The notes under the pieces are model-generated. The model did not search any database and was not told the DNA's origin. It was given only the letters and a program-made list of their open reading frames with translations. A stretch of DNA of 64,000 bases from NCBI GenBank assembly GCA_018136815.1, contig CM030931.1, forward strand, positions 7,982,550-8,046,549, read 5' to 3'. The stretch comes from Isochrysis galbana. Taxonomy: Eukaryota; Haptophyta; Isochrysidales; Isochrysidaceae. Positions 23,118 through 33,960 of the stretch are shown here, in pieces. The number at the start of each line of letters is the position of its first letter. Positions within the stretch are counted from its first letter, which is position 1. A program made the position numbers and the translations under genes.

Positions 23118-23480
23118 ACATGAGCCCCCCCGCGAGCACCCCGAAGGAGAGGCCCAGGAGCGCCACGTACGTGACGAGAACGGCGTCGCCTTGGCTCGCT
23201 CGGCATGAGGGCGCGCCCCAAGCCCCAAGAGGGCCTGGTAGACGCCCACGCCGAGCACGGCGTAGCCCGTCCCCTTGTGTGCGACCCGCCACACGGCGCG
23301 GCGTGTGGTGCGGGCGGCGGGCGTGCCGCGCACGAGCGCGTTGAGCGGCTGCAGCAGGGCGAGCGCGAAGGCGACGATCCCGAGCGTGTGATGGTGATGG
23401 GGGTGCGAGAAGTGGCGCGCGCCCTCAGGGCACCGACGCGACGGCGAGCGCGACGCCGGCGGCGGCCACCGCAAGTCCGC
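23118..23480 (-). pseudogene. Cytochrome b561-like C-terminal fragment, frameshifted
   Basis: On the minus strand one frame reads HHHHTLGIVAFALALLQPLNAL, a basic stretch, VWRVAHKGTGYAVLGVGVYQALLGLGA. A neighbouring frame continues AVLVTYVALLGLSFGVLAGGLMLG and a stop. Together these match the last helices of the cytochrome b561/DOMON ferric-reductase family, including the histidines used as heme ligands (HxxGI and VHK-like AHKGTGY). A one-base shift near 23190 separates the halves, and no DOMON domain or upstream exon was found. It looks like a truncated, decayed copy, although an unrecognised intron could explain the shift. Confidence 0.6.
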
Positions 23481-23564
23481 TCCCCTGAGAGAGCGGGGGG
23501 GGGAGAGTGCGTTGTTGGGGTTTCCTCCCTTTTTTGCTGGGAACCTGCATGGCAGAGGCGAGAA

Positions 23565-23635
23565 GCATTCAATCATCGCCATCACATATGAAAAAGCGTT
23601 CAATCCCCACCGCAAAAGCGTTCAATCACCACTGT
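23565..23635 (+). repeat. Short copies of an AAGCGTTCAATCACCA-type repeat
   Basis: Three partial units (AAGCATTCAATCATC, AAGCGTTCAATCCCC, AAGCGTTCAATCACC) occur here. The same unit forms a tandem array at 53848-54020. Spacing is irregular at this site. Confidence 0.65.
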
Positions 23636-23805
23636 CTCGAAGACGCCCGCCCTGCTCCATTTGAGGAATGTGCCATGTACGGTGCTTTATCCGGAACCAA
23701 GGGACCCTCCATGGCGCTCCCGTCGAGCATTTGGTTGACATCCGCTCTGGGTCTACCGCCGGTAAGAGGCAGTCGGGAAAGTGACTGCGGCGGTGATTGC
23801 TCCAC

Positions 23806-23856
23806 GTGCCCGGAGATCCATGATTTCCTACTGTGATACCTTTTCGCACAGACCCT
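23806..23856. repeat. Left 51-bp inverted repeat bracketing a 3.8-kb block
   Basis: GTGCCCGGAGATCCATGATT...CGCACAGACCCT; matches the reverse complement of 27644-27694 with about five mismatches. These could be termini of one element or ends of two oppositely oriented copies of a shorter repeat. Confidence 0.75.
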
Positions 23857-23940
23857 AAAACGCAACGTAGCGCCGCCTATTGATCTGTAGGCGGTTTGGG
23901 CAAGACCGTGATGATTATTTTATCGTTAGCATAATGCAAA

Positions 23941-24836
23941 GTAGAATGAGTGAACAGCCCCACCCCTCACTTCCGCCACTTCCTCGATTACCCCCCTTGC
24001 TCTTCCCGCCTGTTCCTCCTTCTCCTCGACCTTTTGCACCTCCAGCATCTCCACTTGCAGTTACACTCTTTGGAGAAGCTTCGAACGCCAACCCTGCACG
24101 ACGCGTACGAGCACGAATGGTTCTTGATGCCTCAGCACTACAAGGACAACCCATTGATCCCATCTTTGATACCCTCCAAAACAACTACACTCATGTGGAA
24201 GTCTTCCTTGTGGATCGTATCATAGGGAAAAATCTGGATCCATCCGTCTTACTTAACTTCTGTGCATCGAGGTGTGAGGTAGTAGATCAAGAAGCTACAC
24301 CTACAAGTGTGACACTTCTGGGCTCTCTTCAACGAGGAGATCTCGTGCGATCATCTCCTCTCATATCGAGCTCTGACTTATTGGCTGCAGAGACTCAAGG
24401 ACAATTCGTTGTCACGAATTACACGTACGCCTACGAACTCTTCATCACCATTGTATCCACGAGAGAAGTCTCTCAAGATTCCACGCTGGACGCGGTGGCT
24501 AGTGAGCTGGAGCAGGAGTTTACACAAAACATGAATGATTTAGTGAGCAGTCTCAATCTAGGACCAGTTGTCATCTCATCAAAGGCCGTGTTCCCACCTA
24601 GACCACCCCCTTCATATCCTCCATATCCACCACCGCATCGACCACCACCACCTTCTCCTCATCTACCTCCGTACACCCCACCTCCATCTTCAAAGCCCCC
24701 CCCGCCTCTTCCGCCACCACACTCTCCTCCTCTCAAGCCTCACAATACTCCCACAGAAGTCTGGCATTGCGACGTGCAGATGTCATTCAAGACAGGAAGA
24801 GGGAGGCGAGAAGGCAGGAGAGCAAAGGAAGAGTAG
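23941..24836 (+). CDS. Proline-rich protein, possibly extracellular
   Basis: A frame open from about 23880; the ATG near 23937-23948 (MSEQPHPS) is a plausible start but the 5' end is uncertain. The protein begins with a Pro/Leu-rich segment (PPLPRLPPLLFPPVPP), followed by about 180 non-repetitive residues that read as a folded domain (DTLQNNYTHVEVFLVDRIIG ... ELEQEFTQNMNDLV). It closes with a PPP-rich stretch (PPYPPPHRPPPPSPHLPP) and a short basic tail. This architecture is common in secreted cell-wall-type proteins of algae. No signal peptide is clear. Base composition is more AT-rich than the flanking housekeeping genes. No family recognised. Confidence 0.45.
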
Positions 24837-25200
24837 GTACGGGGAGGGAACCGGGAGAAGAGGCACGGGAAGGTGAGGAGGCAAGTGGAGTAGGCTGGTC
24901 GTGTTGTGGTGGAGTCTGCAGTTGGCGATGGAGTCTGCAGTTGGCGATGGAGTGTGCAGTTGGTGTTGTAGTGTGCAGTTGGCGTTGTAGTGTGCAGTTG
25001 GCGGCGGAGTGTGCAGTTTTACGGTGGAGGAGTGTGCAGTTTGCGGGAGGTTGTCCAAGCCACCGGCCGCATCACAAACGCGCAGAATTGTCCCACCAGT
25101 CCACGTTGTTGAGGCATTAGGAGCACGAGAACATTGAAGGACGCAGAGACAATACAACGTTGTGAGCCGATCGACCGACCCTGTCGATTGCATGTGAGCA
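24837..25200. repeat. Minisatellite of about 19-20 bp
   Basis: From 24910 to 25045 a unit close to GGAGTGTGCAGTTGGCGTT is repeated about six times with substitutions. No gene in the remainder. Confidence 0.75.
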
Positions 25201-25833
25201 TTACGAGGGCTCACCCACAGATTGCGCGCTGCGTGCTGCCTTGTCAGGTTGGAACATCAAAGAGTGTAGTGGTTTGGTGTGACCACCGACTGCGGACGCC
25301 CCACGCCAAGAGTGTACACGCACCTCAGTGCTGTCCATGTAGGGAGGGCCATGTGCCGAGATGACGAGCACGCGCTCCTCAGTCGCCTTGTCTGGTGACT
25401 CAGACGTCTCTTCCTTCTTCTTAGCATCCTCGTGTCCTGCGGATTCCTCCTCTTCAATCTTCTCGACGATGTGCACACGCACTCCGCGCTGACTCACAAT
25501 GTTCCGAAGGATGCAAATCCCGTCCAGTTCTACCTGGGTGGGAGATGCGATGAGCAGAAGGGCGCTCACAGTGCGCACCAGCGGGGCGCAAGCTTCAGGA
25601 GGAGAGCCATCTTTCTTCATCTCGTTCAGTACCAACTTCGAACCCTTCCAGGAGAGCACACCACAGGAGCCAAAGCTGACGGGACCCTTTTTCAGAGCCC
25701 GTCCAAGCTCGACAAGAAGAGAATCGAGCTGATCTGATGCCCCTTCTTCTTGAAGCTCGCCCGACTTGATCATCTGGGTCAACAGGGCCGCGCGCCGTAC
25801 ATATTTGGTCGTTATGGTGCGAGTGCGAGCCAT
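25201..25833 (-). CDS. Hypothetical protein, 210 aa
   Basis: Starts MARTRTITTKYVRRAALL and stays open to a TGA after SVGEPS. The first 120 residues look like a compact alpha/beta domain (FGSCGVLSWKGSKLVLNEMKK; VRTVSALLLIASPTQVELDGICILRN). A Glu/Lys-rich linker (EEEESAGHEDAKKKEE) and an unrelated tail follow. The composition, with balanced codon positions and no low-complexity frame effect, favours a real gene. No family was recognised. It lies inside the block bracketed by the 51-bp inverted repeats, convergent with the proline-rich gene. A further upstream exon cannot be excluded. Confidence 0.45.
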   Translation of the reverse strand: MARTRTITTKYVRRAALLTQMIKSGELQEEGASDQLDSLLVELGRALKKGPVSFGSCGVLSWKGSKLVLNEMKKDGSPPEACAPLVRTVSALLLIASPTQVELDGICILRNIVSQRGVRVHIVEKIEEEESAGHEDAKKKEETSESPDKATEERVLVISAHGPPYMDSTEVRVHSWRGASAVGGHTKPLHSLMFQPDKAARSAQSVGEPS

Positions 25834-26089
25834 TCAGAGAAGAAAGACGGGAAAAGCAGAAACTGCAGCAGAAGACGGGAGGCACAAGTCATTTGGCAAC
25901 AAGCGAGCGATGGGCATGCTACCCACTGATGCAAGGAAAGACGGAGTGCACACTGGGAATGCAGGACTGGCCTCGAGATAGAGCTCTCTGTGCAACCAGA
26001 ACCTGAACAGCTGGGCGCAATGTGAGAGGAAGAGGCTGGCTGTCTCACCTGGGTCGGCGGTGGGGATAAGCACTCTCTCCTCCTGAGAA

Positions 26090-26650
26090 CAACTGCCCAC
26101 TAATCCAACAACTGCTCAACTGACAAGGAACTACCCACAAATCCATCAACTTACCAACTACCAAATAACTGCCCAGCTGCCCCACCTCTCCAAAAAGGAA
26201 ACTGCCAATCTACTGAATAACTGACCACCCTTTTGACCAAAAATTAACCGCCCACACTTCTGACCAAAAATAACGTACAACCAACCTTTTGCCAAATATA
26301 ATTGACCACCCTTTTGGCCAAAAAATAACCGCCCAACTTTTGATCAAAAATTATCCGCCCACCTATTGACCAACAAGTAACCACCTACACTTACCACCCA
26401 CCTTTTGCCGAAAAAATAACAGCCCACCCATTGACCAAAAAATAACCACCCTCATTTAGACCTAAAATAGCCACCCACCTTTGACCCAAAAATAACTGCC
26501 CTGATGGACAAAAAATTACCGCCCACCTTTTGACCAAAAAGTATCCGCCCACCTATTGACCAAAAATAACTACCCACACTTAGATCAAAATTAACGACAA
26601 TTCGGACAAAAATAACCTAAACTTTGGACCAAAAATAATCACATACCTTT
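26090..26650. repeat. Degenerate AT-rich tandem repeat, about 35-40 bp period
   Basis: Some 14 diverged units around a core TTTTGACCAAAAATAACCGCCCACC. Variants include the perfect palindrome TTTTGGCCAAAA. No ORF crosses it. The bases 25834-26090 to its left have no recognised feature. Confidence 0.75.
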
Positions 26651-27011
26651 TGGGCGTAGAACTTGCCCACCTACGACAGATCTGTCATGAGCACACCAGC
26701 CACTCCCTCCAGACACCCTCCCCGCCGACTCCCCCGCGCTCCGCCTTGGCTGCTCCTCCCCGCGCTCCGCATTGGCTGCTCCTCCCCCGCGCTCCGCCTT
26801 GGCTGCTCCCCCGCTGCGCTGGACAGCCGGACAGCCTTCCTGACTCTCACCCGCCTCCTGCGCTTGCTTCCGCGGCCGCTTCCTTTCCTCCGGTGTTCTT
26901 CTCTCCTTTCGTCGCATTGCTCCCTCCCTGCTCTTTTCCTGGTTCCTCTTGGTTTGCCTCCTGGCCTGAGTCTGAGTCTGAACTTGCTACTTCCTTGCAT
27001 CTCCCTCCCCG

Positions 27012-27509
27012 ATGAGACCTGCACACCACAATGTCAGACTTCTGTGGGAGTATTGTACTGAGAACAACTTTCGACTGATTGGTGACTTGGGTCAGGAGAT
27101 TGACTTCATGTACGTAGATCTGTATAGGCACACCACTCCACTCATGGAGGCATCCTATCGTGGGCATTTCTGGTGCGTGGAGGCTACGTTGAAGTTGTTC
27201 AAAGAGCGACACAGCGGTACGGCGGAATTGATCAAGTTTGTGAACCAGGAGGAACCTCACCAAAAGCAGACAGCCCTCATTATGGCTGCCAACCAGGGAC
27301 ATGCTCCTATTGTACTTGAGCTTCTCAATGCTGGGGCAATGATCGAATCCATGGATGACGAGGGATACACTCCTCTCATTCATGCGTGCAAGATGGCACA
27401 CATTGGAGTGGTCGAAGTCCTCCTTGCGAAGGGTGCTCGTGTCAACGACAGGATCCTTCGTTTCACAAACGACAATGACATGATTGATCTAGTGACGAAA
27501 GCTTTGTAG
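27012..27509 (+). CDS. Ankyrin-repeat protein
   Basis: A 165-aa frame with ankyrin repeats: TTPLMEASYRGHFWCVEATL, QTALIMAANQGHAPIVLELLNAGA and YTPLIHACKMAHIGVVEVLLAKGA. The TPL/TAL helix starts and the GH-xxV-LL-GA pattern are diagnostic. Ankyrin repeats bind other proteins; the partner is unknown. The start ATG follows a serine/leucine/proline-rich stretch that may be 5' UTR or an upstream exon. The protein is short, so this may be the terminal exon of a larger gene. It sits near the right end of the inverted-repeat-bracketed block, in relatively AT-rich DNA. Confidence 0.65.
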   Translation: MRPAHHNVRLLWEYCTENNFRLIGDLGQEIDFMYVDLYRHTTPLMEASYRGHFWCVEATLKLFKERHSGTAELIKFVNQEEPHQKQTALIMAANQGHAPIVLELLNAGAMIESMDDEGYTPLIHACKMAHIGVVEVLLAKGARVNDRILRFTNDNDMIDLVTKAL

Positions 27510-27643
27510 AAAACATTGGAGAATAATAGGGCACACGGAGAAATCACTGCCGCGTGGAGCAATCACGCTTCCCTACTGCAATCAGTTGGTTGTTGTGTAA
27601 TATCGTATCGATATCGGTCAGTTGAGCAAGCTCAGAAAGTCTA

Positions 27644-27694
27644 AGGGTCTGTGCGAAAACGTATTACAGTAGGGAATCGTGGATCTCCAGGCAC
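27644..27694. repeat. Right 51-bp inverted repeat bracketing a 3.8-kb block
   Basis: AGGGTCTGTGCGAAAACGTA...GGATCTCCAGGCAC, the reverse-complement partner of 23806-23856. Part of the adjacent sequence (CGTGGAGCAATCAC) also recurs just inside, at 27554-27567. Confidence 0.75.
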
Positions 27695-27984
27695 CATCAA
27701 AGTCTTACCCACGAGTCTTCTACACAGGAGCGCGTGCGGCCAAATGAACGCTTATTGCCTAGATTTAGAATTGGCATATGGCGGAAAGAGAGGTGTGATG
27801 AATTTTTTAAAGTTCTCGTCCATCTTTCTTATGATCCATTGCAATCGCTTGAGTACTACATCATCAGCCGCCATTCCATTTATAGACATGGTTGAGTACT
27901 GTGAGGTGGGTGCCTTTGCTCAAATACCAGAAGATTTTTTTTTGTGCCGGCGCATCGCGTATTTGGAAACGAGGGGTACCAAAT

Positions 27985-28217
27985 GAAGGCAAACGACCTG
28001 ATCCCCCCGCGGGCGCGACCGATAATTCTTTACGGGTAGAGCGTGAGCGCGCGTGACGGAGGGGGGAGAGAGAGGGGGCGAATCGCACCATTTCCTGGCG
28101 AAGATTTGCGTGGCGGCAGGTGGCCCCCCGTGGAGGTTTTTTATTCGGCATCGCGCCACTCAAAAATGCAACCCAACCATTACTAAATAAAAAACCCCTG
28201 TTTGACCGCCGTATGTA
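27985..28217 (+). repeat. Dispersed repeat R, copy 1
   Basis: Shares a conserved order with 51330-51590 (+) and 60560-60790 (-): ATTCTTTACGGGTAGAGCGTGAG, a G-run, CGCACCATTTC, GGCGAAGATTT, GGAGGTTTTTTATT, then CCCCTGTTTGACCGCCGTA. It ends less than 90 bases before the start codon of the glycoside hydrolase. The bases 27700-27984 left of it hold no recognised gene. Confidence 0.8.
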
Positions 28218-28304
28218 AGCAACATGCTTTGGCTCGACATCTTCGTCCGTCCGCCGCAGCGGCAGAGATCAGGCTCTTGTCGAGGCGGCGACGAGGGGAG
28301 AGAA

Positions 28305-30766
28305 ATGGCGGGAAAGTGGGCAATACTCGGCGTGGCGGGCGTGCTCGTGGCGGGCGCGTCCGCTCTCGTCTCCTCCGCACGCCGCCCCTTGCCTTCCTCC
28401 TGGGCGCGCACAGTCTGCGGCGCGCCCTCGGCCAGCAGCGAGTCTCCCACCCGCTGGGCTGGCCAGGTCTCTCCGTTCCGCACACCACTCGCAGAGTACC
28501 CACGCCCGATGATGGTACGCTCGAAGGTCCACCCGCCCGACAGAACGCGAGGCGATCCGCTCACTTGGACCTCACTCAACGGTCTATGGGAGTGGGAGCC
28601 TGACCAGCTGCCAGCTGGCTCGGCCCCGCCATTCGACAAGGTGCTTGGCAGGGCCATCCTTGTGCCGTTTCCGGTCGAGTCTTGTCTCTCGGGTGTCGCA
28701 CCCAACTCGTCCAAGGGTATCGTGCGGCGCATGTGGTACCGGCTGGTGCTAAACTTGCTGCCCGGGCCTGCGACAGCGCCGCGCACCCTGCTGCACTTTG
28801 AAGCAGTCGACTGGCAGGCTGAGCTGTGGGCGAACGGCAACATGATAGCGAATCACACGGGCAGCTCGGACAGGTTTAGCGTGGATCTGACAGATGCGAT
28901 TGTCGCCACCTCGTCCGGCACCACGGGATCTGAGTCGCCATGTCCGCACCCTGGAGGCGGTAAACCAAGTCATCTGGGTGCCCCAGTGGAGCTGTTGCTC
29001 AGAGTGTTCGATCCAAGCGATGAGGGCGCGCAGCCTAACGGAAAGCAGCGGATCTCAGCCATCTCCAGCCCCGGTGGCGATACGTACACACCCTCCTCCG
29101 GAATCTGGCAGCCCGTATGGATCGAGCACGTACCTGCCAGCTACGTGAGCGGCGTGCGCATCGGGGCCGACGCAGCTGGAGTCGTCACTGCGGATGCGGC
29201 ACTCATACAGGGTCCGCTACCCCTTGCTTCCACTCGCGCCACTTTGATTTCATCCGCGTGGTGTGATCATTCGTTTCGACAAGCACCACCCTCAACAGCG
29301 TGCACACCTCCTTTCGCAGCAGCACGGTGGTAGACCCCTCCCGACCTTTGTCTTCAGGAGGCGCTCCCGTTGAAAGAGTAATGTACGAGGTGCTCAGCGC
29401 CAACGGGAAGGTGCTCGCTAGTGCATCAGCGCCTCCGGGCGCGTCCGTCTCTATGTATGTGCCATCGCCAAGGCTTTGGAGCCCAGCCTCGCCAATCCTC
29501 TATGACCTCCGTGTAAGGGCAGGCAATGACACCGTCTTCTCGTACTTTGGCATGCGTACATTTGAGGTTGCGCTGCCTCACCAAGAGGCACCGGGTGGCA
29601 TAGTGCGACCAATCCTCAATGGACGGCCAATTTTCCTCGCCGGGTGGCTGGATCAGGTGCACTCACTAAGCAAGCCACTGAAGGCCGTCGTGGGGATCCG
29701 AGGCAGGGCCTGCACATGAACTGAGACCATGCACGCTCCGCTCTCTCATCATCCCATGCCCTTCACCTCCCATATCCCCAAAACCAGAGCTATTGGCCTG
29801 ATGGCATCTACACGGCACCAACGGACGCCGCCCTTCGATCAGACCTAGAAGCCGTACGCACCTTTGGCTTCAATACGGTCCGCCTTCACCAGAAGGTCAA
29901 TCCAGAACGCTGGTACTACCACGCGGATCAGTTGGGTGTCCTCGTTCTGCAGGACGCCATTCAAAAGTATGGTCGGGCCACCGCGGACACAGTACCCCTT
30001 TTTGAGGCTGACCTACTTGCGATGATTCGCTCGCGAGGCAACCACCCTTGCATCATCCAGTGGACCACCTTTAACGAAGCTGATTGCTGGAAGGTCTTCA
30101 CATCGCCAGGCCACACCGTCGCCGATGTGGTAGCGCTCGCCCGTGCTGCCGACTGGCAACACCGACCGGTAGACACAGACTCGGGTGGTGGTGCCAACAA
30201 CCAACCGCAGGGGGACGTGAACGATGTGCACTCATACCCGTATCCTGCGCACCCACAGCCGACGTCACGAAAGTATGCCATGATCGGAGAGTACGGGGGC
30301 ATCGGCGCATTTGTTGACGGCAAGGAGTGGGTGCCGGGCAAGTGCTATGCATACAAACCCGTAGCAACGCCGGCGGAGGCGGCGGCTGTGTACATCGGTA
30401 TGACGCGTATCCTTCTCAATCGGACGGCGACCGTGTCGGCGGCCATCTACACACAGGTGCATGGTCTCCGCTTGCTTGTCCTCTCCAAGTAGCCCCCAGA
30501 TGCTCTTCGAGGATGGGACGAGTGCTTCTCGGGAGCGTTGTGCATGTCTTGCAACATCATTCCTCTGCCGCTGCCCTATCACCACCCATGCTTTCCCTTA
30601 GATTACCGACGTCGAGCTCGAGTGCGACGGTTTCCTAAACTATGATCGCACCACAAAGTTTGATGCGGCAGCAAGTCAAGGAGTGGCTGCAGCCAATCAG
30701 GCCCTCGTCAACAGCCTCAACCGAGGTGTTGTCCCTGTGCCCTTGCCATCTCTCATGCAGGCTTGA
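28305..30766 (+). CDS. Glycoside hydrolase family 2 (beta-galactosidase/glucuronidase-like), at least four exons
   Basis: The N-terminus MAGKWAILGVAGVLVAGASA is a signal peptide, so the enzyme is probably secreted or lysosomal. Exon 1 (28305 to about 29210) encodes the sugar-binding jelly-roll domain (LNGLWEWEPDQ, WYRLVLNLLP, HFEAVDWQAELWANG, SSGIWQPVWIE). Exon 2 (about 29284-29656) is the immunoglobulin-like domain. Exon 3 (29788-30456) is the TIM-barrel core with FNTVRLHQKVNPERWYYHAD, the acid/base motif QWTTFNEADCW and nucleophile motif IGEYGG. Exon 4 (30602-30766) ends ITDVELECDGFLNYDR...SLMQA. Introns 29657-29787 and 30457-30601 have GT-AG ends and keep frame; the exon 1/2 junction could not be fixed. 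Substrate is unknown. Confidence 0.88.
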
Positions 30767-30914
30767 CGTGTGAACTCGACTGTGTTGCCTCCTACGAACT
30801 CTCACTAACCGCACGCACCACACGCACCACACGCGAGCACAAGACCACGACACAACATCATCAAGCGTATATCCGTCGTATGCCTCGCTCAGAGATCAAG
30901 ACGTCGTTGATGAA

Positions 30915-32078
30915 GCTCAGTTAGCTGTTAGCGGTTCGTTCACCGCCTTTCTCAGCGGAACGCCTAAAACGGTGAGGTATTGATCGTTTTCAATCCAGTT
31001 GTACTTTCGCATGTCCCACGGCGGCTTTTGGGTCCTTTGCGATCCCATTCGGATTCCTTGAAATTTGGCCTCGTTCGTTTGCCCCCCGTGGCTCGTTCCC
31101 GTGGCTCGTTCATGTGTCGGCACCCACATTAGGGCCTGCTTCATGCTTGCGTGGTCTCTCGTGATGAGCGCCGTGTCGTCGGCGAATTGACTAATTTTCA
31201 GGTCATATCCGTTGAGGTTAACCCCCTGTATATCGGGGTCGCAGTTTATAGCGCGGGTGAGCGCTTCGGTCGTGAGGAGGAAGGTGAGCGGTGAGAGGGG
31301 ACATCCCGGGGGCATCCCACTTCCTATCGTGAAGGGGTAGCTTCGGCCACCGTTGATTTTTATCGTGCGGACGGGTCTCGCCGCGTCGCTGGTGAGTGCT
31401 TTGGCTAGATGCTGAAAGTCGGGCCCGAGGTTGAGGAGGCGGAGCGCCAGATGGTAGAACTCCCAGCTGACTCTGTCGAAAGCTTTTTCCCAGTCGAGGG
31501 CTAGGAGGAGGCCCGGCTCCCCTGTCTCGTCGAGGTATGCCCTTGTTAGTTGTAAAAGGTGTGTGGCTTCTGGCTTCGCTAATCAATCTCTAGGCACGAA
31601 GCCCAATTGGTTGTCGGATATTCTGTTTCCTACTAGTATTACTTTGCTTAGCCTGTTGGTTAGTATTTTAGCTAGTATGTTATAGTCACTTTGCAGTAGT
31701 GTTATGGGCCTATAGTTTCTAGGGTCGCGTGCGTCTCCTTTCTTATAGAGCAAGATGATATCGCCTCCCCTCATGCATGGTGTATGGGATTAGACCTGTG
31801 TCGAAGGTCTGGTTATAGAGGTCTGTCAGGATTGGTGCAACTAATTTTTCATGGGTCTTGTATACTTCCGCCGGTATCCCGTATCCCGTCCGGGCCCGCG
31901 CTTTTGCCTGGGCCTATGCTCCGGATGACTTGTATGGTCTCGTCAATAGTGATTCGCCCCTCCAGTCGGCGTTTGTCGAGCTCGAGCTCGGTGAGGGGCC
32001 GGTCGGATAGAGTGATTTCGAGTTCGGGTTCCCGCCTCGACTCTTTGGGGGAGTATAGCCAAGAAAAAAACAACTTCA
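30915..32078 (-). pseudogene. LINE-type reverse transcriptase fragment
   Basis: Minus-strand frames read, in order, WLYSPKE...IRSIGPGKSAGPDGI, then DIILLYKKGDARDPRNYRPITLL, LTNRLSKVI, NQLGFVPRD, then MPPGCPLSPLTFLL, and FADDTALI (the catalytic YADD-type box) and VLGVPL. This is the RT domain order of a non-LTR retrotransposon. Stops and frameshifts (for example near 31580 and 31780) separate the pieces. The 5' part is truncated at about 32078, where a second retroelement's tail adjoins. Confidence 0.85.
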
Positions 32079-32640
32079 TAATATTCTTACCGCTTTCGCG
32101 GCGAATGGAACCACTACCTAAACGTAGTATACTTTCTACACCCCCACTCCCCCAGCCAGCCCTTTCCCCCCCCGCCATCAGGCGGCTCCCCCCGTGCACT
32201 ACTAGGGGGATAGGGGTGAAGGGCTTAGATATGGTCCGGTGGCCCGCGCTCCCCCCCCGGTGATCCGTTCCCCCCTTCCTCCTCTGCCTACTGCCTACCG
32301 GGCTGGTGGCGGCCTCAGACCCGACTTATCCTGTAAACAGGTGCGGGACTTACCTATTTTCCGGTGAGCGCAGCTCTCGCTCCGCCCACACCCTTCTCCG
32401 CGCTCTCTCTCCCCTCTCCTGCAGGCACGCGCGATGACGCGCCTGCGGCAGGCCTGCAGCTGCCCCTGGCGACCCCTGGAGGCTCCTGGAGGCCAGCTCA
32501 GGGGGCAGAGGAGGCTGGGGCTGGGCCCTGGTCTCCCCTGCCTCTCCCTCGTTGGCGCTCCCGGGCCTCAGGGGCCCCCACTCTGCACCTGCCTGCCTGT
32601 CGAACAGCGGGGGGGAGGGGGGAGGGTTGGAGCGATGGGC
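32079..32640 (-). repeat. Retroelement family P, truncated copy 1
   Basis: Minus-oriented 3' end (GTAAGAATATTATGAAG) at 32079. The body is closely similar to 37507-38050, sharing GGGATAGGGGTGAAGGGCTTAGATATGG, so the two are copies of one family. The ORF-like frames in both are low-complexity. The palindromic 5' end seen in copy 2 is missing here. Confidence 0.8.
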
Positions 32641-32880
32641 TGGCCACGAGGGGCCAGGCGGAGGAGAGAATGGGACCGGGGGCGGGGAGGACTGCGGTGA
32701 GGGCGAGAGCGGGGGCGGGGGTGGGGATTGTGGGAGCGGAGGCGGGAGCGGGGGTGGTTAGGGGAGCGGAGGCGGGAGGGGCATGGGTGGGGATCGTGGG
32801 AGCGGAGGCGGGAATTGGGGGGACTGGGGCAGGGGCGGGAGCGAGGGTGGTGGGTGAAGCGGGGGTGGGGTCGGGGTCGC

Positions 32881-33108
32881 GGTGGCACTTGCTCCGGCTG
32901 CGGTGGCACTTGCTCCGGCTGCGGTGGCACTTGCTCCGGCTGCGGTGGCACTTGCTCCGGCTGCGGTGGCACTTGCTCCGGCTGCGGTGGCACTTGCTCC
33001 GGCTGCGGTGGCACTTGCTCCGGCTGCGGTGGCACTTGCTCCGGCTGCGGTGGCACTTGCTCCGGCTGCGGTGGCACTTGCTCCGGCTGCGGTGGCACTT
33101 GCTCCGGC
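32881..33108. repeat. 21-bp minisatellite, about 10.9 copies
   Basis: Unit GGTGGCACTTGCTCCGGCTGC repeats without visible change from 32881; the last unit stops at 18 bases. All frames on both strands stay open because the period is a multiple of three, so the long ORFs across it are artefacts or parts of a retroelement ORF. Confidence 0.97.
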
Positions 33109-33159
33109 GTCTGTGGTAGTAAACTCGCAACAGTATTAAAGCGCCTCAACATAACATAC

Positions 33160-33960
33160 ATAAAAAAACTTCATAATATTCTTACCGCACTCGCGGCGAA
33201 TGGAACCACTACGGTTCGCAGCTCCGTGGGTGCTGGTTGGGGGCAAGTCACATCGTAGATGTGGGGTCCCCCCATGACGTTGAGACTTACATTGTAGTAT
33301 GCGCCTCGTTTGAGAAGGTAGTAATTTCCCGTTTCGTCCGTTAGTATGTCCCCTAGGCCGTGGGCGTCCGGGCTATCTTGTGGCTCGAGGCCTTCTTCCT
33401 CTCACAAGCTGGCCGGGGCGCCGGGGCCTCTTGGCCATCTTTCTCAGTAGGTCCGTATTTGTAATAACGGGTTTCTCGAGCGCTCTAGCTGCCCATGCTA
33501 TTATCTTATCCCATGATTTTATAAGAAAGGTGTGACTGCTATGTAGTTCCCCCTATGGCGGATCCATGCTACGTTGGGTGGTAAATATTTTGCGCACTCG
33601 TCCTTCGTGTAAAAGTCCCGCGTTTCCGGGTTAATCGTATTGTGTACCACTATCGTCTGCATAGTTTCCCATTTCGCTGCTTTGTGGGAATGGTGGAGGG
33701 TTGGCGGTTTGAGGTGGGGATCATGCCAGATGGGAGCGGCGCGCGCTCCTTCGTGTGTCACGACTTGTTTGTCTAGCTTCAAGCTTCAAGTTGCGGGAGT
33801 TGGTCAGTGCTGCTTTCCATAAATTCGGTAGCGAGTTGTTCCCTCCTATGCTGTCTGTTAGTCGATGAATATTGATTGAGGAGAGGACGGCTCCTCTCCC
33901 GAGCGGGGTCCTATTGAACTACTGATCTAGCGCTAGTTTCCAGTCCGCCGTCGAGGGCGT
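33160..33960 (-). repeat. Second LINE fragment and family P tail
   Basis: A third GTAAGAATATTATGAAG tail (minus) lies at 33165-33185. From 33300 to 33960 decayed minus-strand frames such as APIWHDPHLKPPTLHHSHKAAKW and WDKIIAW resemble the region after the RT domain of non-LTR elements. No intact ORF. Confidence 0.5.

Noticed and set aside
32364-33258. ORFs of 176-251 aa across the 21-bp repeat
   Set aside because: The period is a multiple of three, so all frames stay open; sequence is otherwise GC-rich retroelement DNA.
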